Shown: positions 23,658-32,609 of the stretch, one piece after another
Layout: the number at the start of each line of letters is the position of its first letter
Numbering within the stretch: the stretch's first letter is position 1
Origin: Pedobacter sp. ISL-64
GTDB lineage: Bacteria > Bacteroidota > Bacteroidia > Sphingobacteriales > Sphingobacteriaceae
Assembly (NCBI RefSeq): GCF_018613605.1
Contig: NZ_JAGGPU010000010.1
Coordinates: 1-64,000, forward strand
Reading direction: 5' to 3'
DNA: 64,000 nucleotides
Notes under the pieces: model-generated
Seen by the model: only the letters and a program-made list of their open reading frames with translations
Databases searched by the model: none
Told to the model about the DNA's origin: nothing
Made by a program: the position numbers and the translations under genes

Positions 23658-24737
23658 TTATTTAGTAGATACTGATGCTTTAACGCTCATTCCTGGGCGC
23701 AACTTAGCCAACAGTTCTTTGGATGGATGGATTTTGATTTTTACCGGAACACGTTGCACAACTTTAACGAAGTTACCAGTAGCATTATCAGGAGGCAATA
23801 AAGAGCCTTTTGCACCAGTAATTGGAGAGAAATTATACACTTCACCTTCAATTTTTTCGTTTGGATAAGCATCAACCTCGATTTCTACTTTAGAACCTTC
23901 TTTAATTTTCTCCAATTGAGTTTCTTTAAAGTTTGCCGTTACATAAATGCTTCCATCGTTCACGATAGAGAATAAAGATTGGCCTGCCTGAACCAATTGT
24001 CCTTTTTGAACATTCTTTTTAGAAACGATACCAGTTGCAGGTGCTTTAATATCAGTATATGATAATTGAAGTTTGGCAAAATCGATGTCACTTTGACGTT
24101 GGCTGATTACATTGCTACTTACCGCCAATTGCGATTGTGTGGTACCAACCTGTTTAACCGCAGCATTGTATTGATCTTGCGCTGCCTGATATGCTGCCTG
24201 AGCAGATTGTCTTGCTGCTTCTGCAGATTCCTTATTGGCCTTTGCCTGATCGAAAGCTTGTTGTGTTATCGAACCATCTTTCACCAGGTTTTCATAACGG
24301 TTATAATCTTTCTGCGCTAAATTTACTTTAACATTTGCAGCCTGCACATTTGATTTTGCCGCATCAACGTTTGCTTTTGCTGTACCAGTATTGGCTTGGG
24401 TAGCTGCAATTTGCGATTCTGCAACACCAACACCTGCACTTGCACCTTTCTGACCAGATTGCGCTTGCTCTAATTTAACTTTGTAATCGTTATCATCAAG
24501 TTTAACCAAAACCTGATCTGCAGTTACATGTGTATTTTCTTCAAAATTAATATCCTTAACATAACCACCAACACGGGCAACAACAGGACTGATATCGCCA
24601 TCAATCTGAGCATCATCCGTATCTACGTGTTTGCTATAATAATTCCACTCTGTAATCCCGAAGATTATACCTATTACTAGTAAAACACCTAAAATGATGG
24701 GTACTACTAAGTTCTTTTTTTTCTTTTCAGTTGTCAT
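23658..24737 (-). CDS. HlyD/EmrA-type membrane fusion protein
   Basis: This periplasmic adaptor links the MFS exporter to the TolC-type channel. Its 359 residues comprise a short Lys-rich cytoplasmic start, one membrane segment (about 10-30), the lipoyl half DTDDAQIDGDISPVVARVGG, a long Ala/Gln-rich coiled-coil hairpin (about 85-215), the second lipoyl half and a beta-barrel domain. It lies between the tolC and emrB genes with 8-nt gaps on both sides. Confidence 0.94.
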   Translation of the reverse strand: MTTEKKKKNLVVPIILGVLLVIGIIFGITEWNYYSKHVDTDDAQIDGDISPVVARVGGYVKDINFEENTHVTADQVLVKLDDNDYKVKLEQAQSGQKGASAGVGVAESQIAATQANTGTAKANVDAAKSNVQAANVKVNLAQKDYNRYENLVKDGSITQQAFDQAKANKESAEAARQSAQAAYQAAQDQYNAAVKQVGTTQSQLAVSSNVISQRQSDIDFAKLQLSYTDIKAPATGIVSKKNVQKGQLVQAGQSLFSIVNDGSIYVTANFKETQLEKIKEGSKVEIEVDAYPNEKIEGEVYNFSPITGAKGSLLPPDNATGNFVKVVQRVPVKIKIHPSKELLAKLRPGMSVKASVSTK

Positions 24738-24745
24738 TGCTGTAT

Positions 24746-26065
24746 TTATTGCGTTATTTTTCCTGTTGATTTTAATAGGGTATAGTAAGCCAAACCTGCG
24801 TCTGCCTTAGCTATCTCTAAGTTTATTTTTGCCTGATACAATAAAGTTTCTGCATCAATACGATCGGTAACAGAAGCCACATTGTTTTTATATTTAGATG
24901 CCAGTAACTTATCATTTTCTGTAGCCTGGGCAATTGAAGTTTCCAATACCTGGATTTTGTTCATCGCCACCTGATAACCTTGAAAGTTTTTGTTGATATC
25001 TGTTTTTACCTGATCAGATAATATATCTTTCTGAATGGTAATTTCACTTTGCTGAATCTTTGCTTCACTTACCTTGTTCTTATTGGTCCAAAGATTTCCG
25101 ATATTCCAGGAAACCGTAGCGCCCAATGTAATTGGCATTAAATACTGGTTTGTGGGCGGAATAAAGTTACCGCTTGGGTTAATGTAATATAGGTTTGCGC
25201 CAACGCCAACGGTAGGTAAAGTATTAGCTTTAATGGTTTTGATGTTAAAATCAGCCACTTTGTTCTGCACATCAAGTTGTTTTAGCTCCTGGCGGTTAGC
25301 CATTGCCTGACCAATGTATTCGTTTAACGAACCTGGTGTTTTTAAGCCCAGGGTTGGATCAACAATTTTAACTTCGGTATCTTCAGGTAAACCCAAAAGG
25401 ATATCTAAGTTATAGTTGATCACTTTACGGTTGCTCTCGATATCCATTTGTGTTAGTGAAACATTTGCCTGTTGCAATTGGAAACGCAACACGTCGTTTT
25501 TAGTTACAATACCTTGCTCGAAGAAACGCTGTGCCTGTTTAATCTGTGCGGCAATTGATTCTAAATTCTGATCAACCACTTTTCTGCTTTGCAATACTTT
25601 GTATAAAGCATAATAGGTATTAATAACAGCATAAGTAATTTCTTCTTTGCTTTTATCCGCATCTAAACGTGCAACATCTGCCAGTAATTTGGTCGATTCT
25701 TTTGCATATCTTAATTTACCACCACCATACACCAATTCTTGCACTGCTGCAGTTCCTACAAAAGCATCAGCTCTTTTAGGTAATTCTAAAGATGATCCTC
25801 CACCAGGCAAAGTAAAAGTGCTTGTTGGAATTTCAGCGTGGTTGTACATAAAACTTGCATTTGCGGTAGGCAAAACATTGTCTTTTACAACCTCCAGCTG
25901 TGCAACGGCCTGATCGATCTTGTTTTGGGAAAGTTTTAAGTTTTTGCTATTGGCTATGCCAAGTTCTATTGCCTGGTTGATATTTAATTCTTTCGAGCTC
26001 TGTGCAAATAAAGCTGCCGGAATTAATGATGCCGCAAGCATTAATCTAATTGATCTGGGTATCAT
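24746..26065 (-). CDS. TolC-family outer-membrane efflux protein
   Basis: This outer-membrane channel and periplasmic tunnel serves the pump. Its 439 residues begin with a signal peptide (ending AALFAQ) and contain two OEP repeats rich in helical heptads. The segment IELGIANSKNLKLSQNKIDQA opens the first repeat. The start overlaps the tetR stop by 4 nt (ATGA), so the regulator and pump genes are co-transcribed and translationally coupled. Confidence 0.93.
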   Translation of the reverse strand: MIPRSIRLMLAASLIPAALFAQSSKELNINQAIELGIANSKNLKLSQNKIDQAVAQLEVVKDNVLPTANASFMYNHAEIPTSTFTLPGGGSSLELPKRADAFVGTAAVQELVYGGGKLRYAKESTKLLADVARLDADKSKEEITYAVINTYYALYKVLQSRKVVDQNLESIAAQIKQAQRFFEQGIVTKNDVLRFQLQQANVSLTQMDIESNRKVINYNLDILLGLPEDTEVKIVDPTLGLKTPGSLNEYIGQAMANRQELKQLDVQNKVADFNIKTIKANTLPTVGVGANLYYINPSGNFIPPTNQYLMPITLGATVSWNIGNLWTNKNKVSEAKIQQSEITIQKDILSDQVKTDINKNFQGYQVAMNKIQVLETSIAQATENDKLLASKYKNNVASVTDRIDAETLLYQAKINLEIAKADAGLAYYTLLKSTGKITQ

Positions 26066-26688
26066 TTTTTTGTTGTTAAATAAACTGTTGTTAGATCTTG
26101 TAAGTGAGCAATTGTCCGCTCCTTAATCATTTTTTTATCTTTCGGGTTATTCAAGTCGAAGTTGGAGCATGATATCACCTTATGGGGAGAGATAACAATG
26201 TTGGTTATGGTGCCCATAATAGTGGCGATTACCATCCGAACGTCAACCTTGTTAAAGGTCCCATCTTCAATCCCATCTGTAATAATGCGATCGATAAGCT
26301 GCATGTTGTGGCTCATGGCGTCTTTTATCTTATCATACATTTCTGGCCTTTGGGTTAAAGAAAGCTCTCTGTGCATCATTTTATGAAACGCCGTGTTATT
26401 CAGTATTCTATTTACATATCCCTCTATAACCCTGTGCAATTTTTCTAATGCCGAAATCTTATCTTCATTGATGATTTTTAATTGAGATGCAAAGCCTGCA
26501 ATACGCTCATTCATGATCTCTACAAAAACCCCTTCTTTAGAACCGAAATAATAATTTATCATCGCCATGTTCGCTCCAGATTCCTTAGCAATCTGGCGAG
26601 TGGAAGTACCCTCATACCCCGTCTCGCAAAACAGCTTTTCAGCTGCCTCAAGAATGGCCTGTCTTTTATCTACTTTTTCTGTTTTCAT
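26062..26688 (-). CDS. TetR/AcrR-family regulator of the efflux operon
   Basis: A 208-residue repressor-type protein with an N-terminal helix-turn-helix (about 8-55: RQAILEAAEKLF...TSTRQIAKESGANMAMINYYF). The C-terminal ligand-binding domain is variable. It is the first gene of tetR-tolC-emrA-emrB. A 20-bp palindrome, TTAATCAA-N4-TTGATTAA, lies between and over its promoter elements, which predicts self-repression of the whole operon and release on binding a pump substrate. Confidence 0.92.
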   Translation of the reverse strand: MKTEKVDKRQAILEAAEKLFCETGYEGTSTRQIAKESGANMAMINYYFGSKEGVFVEIMNERIAGFASQLKIINEDKISALEKLHRVIEGYVNRILNNTAFHKMMHRELSLTQRPEMYDKIKDAMSHNMQLIDRIITDGIEDGTFNKVDVRMVIATIMGTITNIVISPHKVISCSNFDLNNPKDKKMIKERTIAHLQDLTTVYLTTKK

Positions 26689-26703
26689 TTCTTTTTAACG
26701 ACA

Positions 26704-26736
26704 CAAAATTAATCAAACGATTGATTAACTTCCAAA
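26704..26736 (-). promoter_or_regulatory. tetR-efflux promoter with embedded TetR operator
   Basis: On the minus strand a -33 TTTG (26733-26736) and a -7 TAATTTTG (26704-26711) are separated by 21 nt. The interval contains the palindrome TTAATCAA-N4-TTGATTAA at 26709-26728, which overlaps the -7 element by three bases. A bound TetR dimer would block RNA polymerase. The tetR ATG lies 15 nt downstream. Confidence 0.75.
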
Positions 26737-26804
26737 TGTTTACGCGCTTCTTTTACATTATCTTGATAAAACCCTATTTTTAAATAAAATAATCACCCAT
26801 TCCA

Positions 26805-29309
26805 ATGAAAAATAAGTTATTCTTAGCCTTAACTTTCTCGTTTGCCCTATGGATCTTATGTTCTTTTATTGGCACCCAAAGAAAAATTCAGCAAAGTTGG
26901 ATCAGAATTAATTTGCTAGGTTACCCCACCGAAAGTGTTAAAGTTGCTATATGGGCAAGCAAAACAGGCGAGATTCCTACCAAATTTGAGATTATAGCAA
27001 AAGAGACCAATCAGGTGGTTTATACCTCAGCCAATATTAAAAGTTTTGGCAGTTATGGCCCCTTCAGCCAAACTGCCCGATTAAATTTCAGTGATTTTAA
27101 AAGTACAGGGAGTTTCTACCTCAGGGCAAATGGTATTGTTTCTCCCCTGTTGTTGATCAATAACGATGTGTACAAAAGTGCAGCTGATTTCTGCTTACAA
27201 TATATGCGCCAGCAACGAAGTGGTTTTAACCCGTACTTAAAGGATAGCTGCCATACCCACGATGGCTTTGTTTTATATGGCGCCAAAGCTGGTATTAAAG
27301 ACAGTACACACTTTGATGCTTCCGGCGGTTGGCACGATGCCAGCGACTACCTCCAATATTCAACTACTTCGGCAAATGCGACCTATCACTTACTAATGGC
27401 TTACCGCGACTTTCCTCAAGTATTTAGCGACCGGCAACAGGCAAATGGTTTGGATGGAAAAAATGGCCTAGCTGATGTTCTGGACGAAGCTAAATGGGGA
27501 TTGGATTGGCTGTTGAAAATGCATCCACAAAAAAATATCATGTTTAACCAACTGGCCGATGACCGTGATCACATCAATATGCGGATTCCAAAAGAAGACA
27601 GTCAATATGGAAAAGGTTTTGAGCGCCCGCTCTATTTTATTACCGGCGAAACACAGCAGCGGGGCAAATTTATGAACAACACCACCGGTACCAGCTCTAC
27701 TGCAGCTAAATTTACGAGTGCTTTTAATTTAGGATCGGTTTTATTTAAAGATGTAGATCGTGAGTACTCCAGATTACTTGTTAAAAAAGCCAAAACAGCC
27801 TATAAATTTGCATTACAAAAACCTGGGGTAACGCAAACAGCCTCTGTAAAATCGCCGTACATTTATGCTGAAGACAATTGGGTTGATGACATGGAGCTAG
27901 CCGAAACATCATTCAATTTCGGAAGAGAAAAGATCGATCAAAAGAAAATGACGCAGGCCTTAAACTACGCCCAGCAAGAAAGCATCACGCCCTGGCTACA
28001 AAAAGATACCGCAGCGCATTATCAATATTATCCTTTCGTCAACCTCGGCCATTACGAAATTGCCAAGCAAGATTCGAAAGACAACACAGCCATCAACTAT
28101 TATCAACAGGGAATAAAGCAAGTTTGGAGCCGTGCAAAAAACAATGCCTTTTATCGTGGCATTCCTTTTATTTGGTGCAGCAATAATTTAACGGTTGCCT
28201 TTGCCATACAGTGTAGCTGGTACTCGGCAGTAAGTGGCGATAAAACTTATGCGGAGCTGGATCAGGCTAATTTCGATTGGCTTTTTGGCTGTAATCCATG
28301 GGGAACGAGTATGGTTTACGGCCTGCCTCAATGGGGAGATACACCAACCGATCCACACTCGGCCTTTACCCATTTAAAAAATTATCCTATAAACGGCGGA
28401 TTGGTTGATGGACCTGTTTACACCAATATTTATAAGGGTTTAATCGGGATCAAACTCAATGACGTTGATGAATATGCCGACTTTCAGAGCGGTCTGGCCG
28501 TTTATCACGATGATTATGGCGATTATAGCACCAATGAACCCACAATGGACGGAACGGCATCTCTTATTTACTTATTAGCGGCAAAAGAAGCACAGGCTAA
28601 ACCTCTACCCGACCATAAAACTTATAGCCTCGGTGCGAACATTCGTGGCGATTCTACCCAAAAGAAAATCTACCTGGTTTTTACAGGTGACGAATATGCG
28701 GATGGCGGCGAAAAAATAAGCAGGGTGCTGGCACAGGAGAAAGTTAAAGCATCCTTTTTTCTTACCGGAAATTTTTATCGGAACCCTAATTGCCAATCAT
28801 TGATTAAAAAACTGAAAAACGATGGGCATTACCTGGGTCCACATTCTGACAAGCATTTATTGTACTGCGATTGGAATAAACGCGACAGTCTCCTGGTTAC
28901 AAAAACAGTTTTCGAAACCGATTTAAGCAACAATTATCAGGCAATGGCCAGTTTTGGGATTAACAAAGAAGCGGCGGGCTATTTTTTGCCTCCTTACGAA
29001 TGGTACAACCAAACCATAGCCAACTGGTCCAAAGCCCAAGGCTTACAATTGATTAATTTCACTCCGGGCACGCGATCTAATGCTGATTATACCTACCCCG
29101 AAATGGGAAAAAGTTATCGATCGAGCGATGAGATATACAGATCGATTACAACTTTTAACGAAACAAAAACCAATGGTTTAAATGGTTTTATCTTGCTGTT
29201 GCACATCGGTACCGATGCCAGAAGAACTGATAAATTTTATAACAAGTTGGCAAAATTGATTACTTATCTGAAAAAGGCTGATTATAAATTGGCTAGAATT
29301 GATAATTAA
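26805..29309 (+). CDS. GH9 glycosidase fused to a polysaccharide deacetylase
   Basis: An 834-residue exported protein. After an N-terminal hydrophobic segment comes an Ig-like CelD_N domain (about 30-118). A GH9 catalytic domain (about 125-605) follows, with GGWHDASDY (Asp178, Asp181) and the acid Glu578 in TNEPTMDGTAS. The C-terminal 210 residues form a NodB/CE4-like domain with Asp629 (FTGDEYADGG), His680 and His684 (HSDKH), LPPYEW and a final LLLH, so its metal triad is intact. The two activities suggest attack on an acetylated or aminated beta-glucan or chitosan-like chain. The substrate is inferred. It lies divergent from the tetR operon and 4 kb from susCD on the other strand. Confidence 0.85.
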   Translation: MKNKLFLALTFSFALWILCSFIGTQRKIQQSWIRINLLGYPTESVKVAIWASKTGEIPTKFEIIAKETNQVVYTSANIKSFGSYGPFSQTARLNFSDFKSTGSFYLRANGIVSPLLLINNDVYKSAADFCLQYMRQQRSGFNPYLKDSCHTHDGFVLYGAKAGIKDSTHFDASGGWHDASDYLQYSTTSANATYHLLMAYRDFPQVFSDRQQANGLDGKNGLADVLDEAKWGLDWLLKMHPQKNIMFNQLADDRDHINMRIPKEDSQYGKGFERPLYFITGETQQRGKFMNNTTGTSSTAAKFTSAFNLGSVLFKDVDREYSRLLVKKAKTAYKFALQKPGVTQTASVKSPYIYAEDNWVDDMELAETSFNFGREKIDQKKMTQALNYAQQESITPWLQKDTAAHYQYYPFVNLGHYEIAKQDSKDNTAINYYQQGIKQVWSRAKNNAFYRGIPFIWCSNNLTVAFAIQCSWYSAVSGDKTYAELDQANFDWLFGCNPWGTSMVYGLPQWGDTPTDPHSAFTHLKNYPINGGLVDGPVYTNIYKGLIGIKLNDVDEYADFQSGLAVYHDDYGDYSTNEPTMDGTASLIYLLAAKEAQAKPLPDHKTYSLGANIRGDSTQKKIYLVFTGDEYADGGEKISRVLAQEKVKASFFLTGNFYRNPNCQSLIKKLKNDGHYLGPHSDKHLLYCDWNKRDSLLVTKTVFETDLSNNYQAMASFGINKEAAGYFLPPYEWYNQTIANWSKAQGLQLINFTPGTRSNADYTYPEMGKSYRSSDEIYRSITTFNETKTNGLNGFILLLHIGTDARRTDKFYNKLAKLITYLKKADYKLARIDN

Positions 29310-29354
29310 TTAGAATATTGGGCACAATGACAAATTAAAATTTAAAATAAATAT

Positions 29355-29362
29355 TAACTTTG
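29355..29362 (+). promoter_or_regulatory. Bacteroidota -7 element TAACTTTG
   Basis: An exact TAnnTTTG lies 19 nt before the ATG of the 61-residue membrane protein. It gives this small gene its own promoter. Confidence 0.6.
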
Positions 29363-29381
29363 CCTCCAAATAACAAAAAAC

Positions 29382-29567
29382 ATGAGTGTACAAGAGAACA
29401 GCAGCAATAATTTCAACTGGTTATATTATGCTTTAGGTTTATTCTTCGGAGTTTTAACTGGAGCAATCATTACACAAAATTACATCTTCGCTTTGTTAGG
29501 TGGTGTTTTAGGTTTGTTAACGGCAGGCTTATTTTTAAACGCTATCGTAAAAGGAAGAAAATACTAG
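29382..29567 (+). CDS. Small two-helix membrane protein (61 aa)
   Basis: A short polar start is followed by two membrane helices (about 14-34 and 37-55) rich in Gly and Leu (GLFFGVLTGAII, GGVLGLLTAGLFL), and a basic tail (VKGRKY) that should stay in the cytoplasm. A dedicated -7 element and clean start support expression. I recognise no named family and no function can be assigned. Confidence 0.72.
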   Translation: MSVQENSSNNFNWLYYALGLFFGVLTGAIITQNYIFALLGGVLGLLTAGLFLNAIVKGRKY

Positions 29568-29700
29568 TTTTTTAGTCCTTTATACAATTAGATCCTTTAA
29601 GGATTAAAAATTTAATTCCACAGCACATGAGACCGTTATGATTTTACCAATAGCTGTAAAATCATGATTGCTCATCGCTACTGAAAACAAAAACCTACAA

Positions 29701-30270
29701 ATGAAAAATATCTTCGTTGTTGTTTTCGCTCTTCTTTGTTTTAGCGCAAGGGCTCAACAGGCCCCTACCGCTGAAGTAAAATTTCCTGTTGCAGACTCAA
29801 GTCCTGCAGATATTGTTTATTTTCCCCTTAATGCCCCAAAGGTAAAGGCTGGCGACCCAACAAAACCGGTTATAAAGATTGTTTATTCGCGCCCACAGAA
29901 AAAAGGACGTGATATTTTTGGCGTTTTAGAACAGTACGGAAATGTTTGGCGTTTTGGTGCCAACGAAAGTACAGAGATTCGTTTCTTCAAAAAAGTAAGC
30001 ATTGGCGGCAAAAAAATCAAAGCAGGTACCTATAGCTTATTCGCCATTCCAAACAAAGATACCTGGACGATTATTGTAAATAGCGAAACCGATAAATGGG
30101 GTGCTTTTACTTACAATCAGGCTAAGGATATTGTTCGTGTAAATGTTCCGGTTAAGCTCCTGGCTAAACCGATCGAATATTTCTCTCTAACCTTTACAGA
30201 GATTACTGGAGGTGCTAATCTGGTTATTGGCTGGGACAGAACGCAGGTAGAATTACCGATTAACTTTTAA
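29701..30270 (+). CDS. DUF2911 domain exported protein
   Basis: A 189-residue protein with a signal peptide (about 1-18, ending SARAQQ) and the DUF2911 pattern: VYSRPQKKGRDIFG, WRFGANESTEI, IKAGTYSLFAIP and WGAFTYNQAKDIVRV. The family is common in Bacteroidota and predicted to be periplasmic. No enzymatic residues are known to me. The ATG at 29701 is chosen because it starts the signal peptide. A strong terminator follows 18 nt after the stop. Confidence 0.88.
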   Translation: MKNIFVVVFALLCFSARAQQAPTAEVKFPVADSSPADIVYFPLNAPKVKAGDPTKPVIKIVYSRPQKKGRDIFGVLEQYGNVWRFGANESTEIRFFKKVSIGGKKIKAGTYSLFAIPNKDTWTIIVNSETDKWGAFTYNQAKDIVRVNVPVKLLAKPIEYFSLTFTEITGGANLVIGWDRTQVELPINF

Positions 30271-30287
30271 GTCGAAAAGAAAAATAT

Positions 30288-30317
30288 AAAGTCCAGGCAA
30301 AAACCTGGACTTTATTG
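30288..30317 (+). terminator. Intrinsic terminator after the DUF2911 gene
   Basis: AAAGTCCAGG (30288-30297) pairs perfectly with CCTGGACTTT (30304-30313) around a 6-nt A-rich loop, followed by ATTGTTT. Confidence 0.85.
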
Positions 30318-30370
30318 TTTAATCGCTTTTTATCTTCATGCACCTATCAAACAGATTATAAAAATCAGTT

Positions 30371-30417
30371 GTCATTTCGACTGAAGCGCAGTCCCGAACC
30401 TTCGGGAGAGAGATCTT
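30371..30417. repeat. Left half of a family A palindrome with nested CCCGAACCTTCGGG hairpin
   Basis: GTCATTTCGACTGAAGCGCA, then GTCCCGAACCTTCGGGAGAG matches the left half of 56244-56336, including the nested hairpin. No ATGACG right end is present. Confidence 0.65.
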
Positions 30418-30462
30418 TTTACTTTTTAACGGAAGCTGGCGCAACGCGAAGGGGCTTTTAGA

Positions 30463-30927
30463 TTAATTTGAAACGAGTTTTTTAGCCTCGCTTTCGCCGG
30501 TGATGAATACTTTGTAAACCTGGGTGATTTTCCATTCGCCTTCTTTATCTTTTTCGATGATCACAAAGTTTTGTTGTGCGCCATTAAACAATTCGTAATT
30601 AATATCTACACGTGCAATTACCAGGGCATCGGTTTCAGAAACGATTGAAGAGCTGATGTTGCAATCATTCTGAATTACGCCTTCATTTTTCTTCATTTGA
30701 TTTAACACATCACTTGCTTTATGTTTAATTACCCTAACATCTCTATTCGACGTAAAAACAGCATCCTCACTTAAAACAGCTTTTAACTTTTTATAGTCAG
30801 AATTCATATAGCTGTCCATATAATAATTGATAACCGATTTATGGCTTGCAGTTGGTTTTTCAGCTGCAAAAACATTATTTGTGATTGTAATACCTAGTAA
30901 TAAAATCACCAAAGCTTTTAGTCTCAT
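30463..30927 (-). CDS. Exported SnoaL/NTF2-like protein
   Basis: A 154-residue protein starting MRLKALVILL, with a signal peptide (about 1-21, ending NVFAA) and a cone-like alpha+beta domain: INYYMDSYMNSDYKKLKAVLSEDAVF at the start and EGEWKITQVYKVFIT at the end, as in SnoaL/DUF4440-type NTF2 proteins. An in-frame start at 30993 would add 22 residues with no signal-peptide features and is less likely. No catalytic residues can be named. It is probably a single-gene unit. Confidence 0.8.
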   Translation of the reverse strand: MRLKALVILLLGITITNNVFAAEKPTASHKSVINYYMDSYMNSDYKKLKAVLSEDAVFTSNRDVRVIKHKASDVLNQMKKNEGVIQNDCNISSSIVSETDALVIARVDINYELFNGAQQNFVIIEKDKEGEWKITQVYKVFITGESEAKKLVSN

Positions 30928-31025
30928 AACTATCTGTGTTTTTTTATTAAAGGTCGGCTGGAATAAAAGAAAATAATATGCCGATAACACCATAATGCTG
31001 AGGTAACTAAAATGTGATAAAAAGA

Positions 31026-31061
31026 AAAGGTTATGTTCCCATTTGTTTAATTAAACGATAA
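31026..31061 (-). terminator. Terminator of the susCD operon
   Basis: AAAGGTTATGTT (31026-31037) pairs perfectly with AACATAACCTTT (31050-31061). On the minus strand the stem ends in TTTTCTTTTT, 29 nt after the susD-type stop. Confidence 0.85.
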
Positions 31062-31089
31062 CATAACCTTTCTTCAGGGCTTTAAATTA

Positions 31090-32598
31090 TTATGGATTTT
31101 GCTGTCCGGCCAAGCCAGAATTAGCTTCCATTTCTGCCCTTGGTATTAAAAACTGCCATTTAACGTCTCCGGCAGGTATAGTTAATGTACCTGCAACAGA
31201 AGCAGAAACATAATTAGGAACAACCGTTCTATCCAGCGGTAGGTTTAAACGTTTTAAATCTAACCACCTGTGGCCTTCTCCCCAAAGTTCAATTCTTCTG
31301 TTAAAAAGAATCTCATCAATTAAGGCCTGTCCTGTATTTACCGAAACCACCGCACTTTGGTCTCTCTGTTTAACCAGGTTAAATAAAACCGTTTTGGCCG
31401 CAGCCTCACTTCCGGGAGTTTTTGCATAAGCCTCAGCCAAAATCAGGTACATTTCTGAGGTACGCATTAAAGGAACATCGCCTAAAGATGGGCCACCTAC
31501 TTCTTTAACTGAAAATTTACGGCTCATATAGGGCTGGCGGGCAAAATTTGTGGCAGGTAATGGGAAATTTACTGTTGTTGGTACTGGTTCCCACATTTTT
31601 TTCCGAACATCTGTAGCTGATATCTGATTATATAATGCAGAATTAATCCTTTTTGGATTGCCACGCATAAAGCTTGTATTGGCGTTGTAAGCGATCTGTG
31701 CAAAATATGACCCAAATGTATCACCTTGGTCTAATGTCGGCATAGAAGACCATATAAATTCGCCTAATGTAGCGTTATTAAAACCCGCCTGATAATCAGT
31801 AACAGACAACAGCGGATATTGATTGGCATCTACAATATCTTTGGCATATTTAATAGCATTAGGATAATCCTGCATAACCAAGGCAACCCTCGCTCTAATG
31901 CCTTTTGCTACCGCTGCACCTGCATGGCTCTTATTCGAGGCTGTGGCATTAAGCGAAATAGCCGTTTCCAAGTCGCTAATAATTGCAGCATAAACACTTT
32001 CTACAGTTGCGCGTGGTTTATTGGTATCGGTTGAGGCCAATAAAAGTGGCACACCAAGCTGATTGTTCGGCTTCGCTGCCCCGTCGTAACGTTTACCAAA
32101 AAGCTGTACCAAACCAAAATAAGCGTATCCTCTTAAAGTTAGCGCTTCAGCTTTCACAGTATTTTTATCTGCAGCTGCACCCGAGGCCTGATCAATATTA
32201 TCGATGATGTAATTCACATTTCCGATAATTCGGTAATAGGTACGGTACATATACTCGAGCATGGTGCTATTATCGGTACGGTGGCTAATCCAGGAGCCAC
32301 CATCAGAGGTATACCAGTTGGATGAAGATATACCGATGTCTTCACCCATAAAGTCCATATAAAGCATTATTCCGCCTACACCCGGCTTATTCTGTGCCGA
32401 TGTTGATACCACTGTTGTTGTACGTTCGTACATATACCTGTAAACACCGTTTAAGGCATTTTTTGCATTTGCTGCCGAAGTAAATAAAGCCGAATTATCA
32501 ACCTGATCTGTCGGTTTTGTATCGAGATAATCTTTTTTACAGGCCGTAATGCTTAATAGGTAGAAACCTGCAAAGAGTAAATATTTTTTATATTTCAT
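31090..32598 (-). CDS. SusD/RagB-family outer-membrane lipoprotein
   Basis: This surface lipoprotein captures oligomers and lids the TonB-dependent channel. It has 502 residues. The lipobox LLSITAC puts the lipidated Cys at residue 20. The SusD pattern YLDTKPTDQVDNSALFTSAANA begins the mature protein, and RRIELWGEGHRWLDLKRLN near the C-terminus is a family hallmark. It is the second gene of a SusCD pair (11-nt gap). No glycosidase, sulfatase or protease lies in the same operon, so the substrate cannot be read from context. Confidence 0.94.
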   Translation of the reverse strand: MKYKKYLLFAGFYLLSITACKKDYLDTKPTDQVDNSALFTSAANAKNALNGVYRYMYERTTTVVSTSAQNKPGVGGIMLYMDFMGEDIGISSSNWYTSDGGSWISHRTDNSTMLEYMYRTYYRIIGNVNYIIDNIDQASGAAADKNTVKAEALTLRGYAYFGLVQLFGKRYDGAAKPNNQLGVPLLLASTDTNKPRATVESVYAAIISDLETAISLNATASNKSHAGAAVAKGIRARVALVMQDYPNAIKYAKDIVDANQYPLLSVTDYQAGFNNATLGEFIWSSMPTLDQGDTFGSYFAQIAYNANTSFMRGNPKRINSALYNQISATDVRKKMWEPVPTTVNFPLPATNFARQPYMSRKFSVKEVGGPSLGDVPLMRTSEMYLILAEAYAKTPGSEAAAKTVLFNLVKQRDQSAVVSVNTGQALIDEILFNRRIELWGEGHRWLDLKRLNLPLDRTVVPNYVSASVAGTLTIPAGDVKWQFLIPRAEMEANSGLAGQQNP

Positions 32599-32609
32599 GA
32601 TCGTATCTT

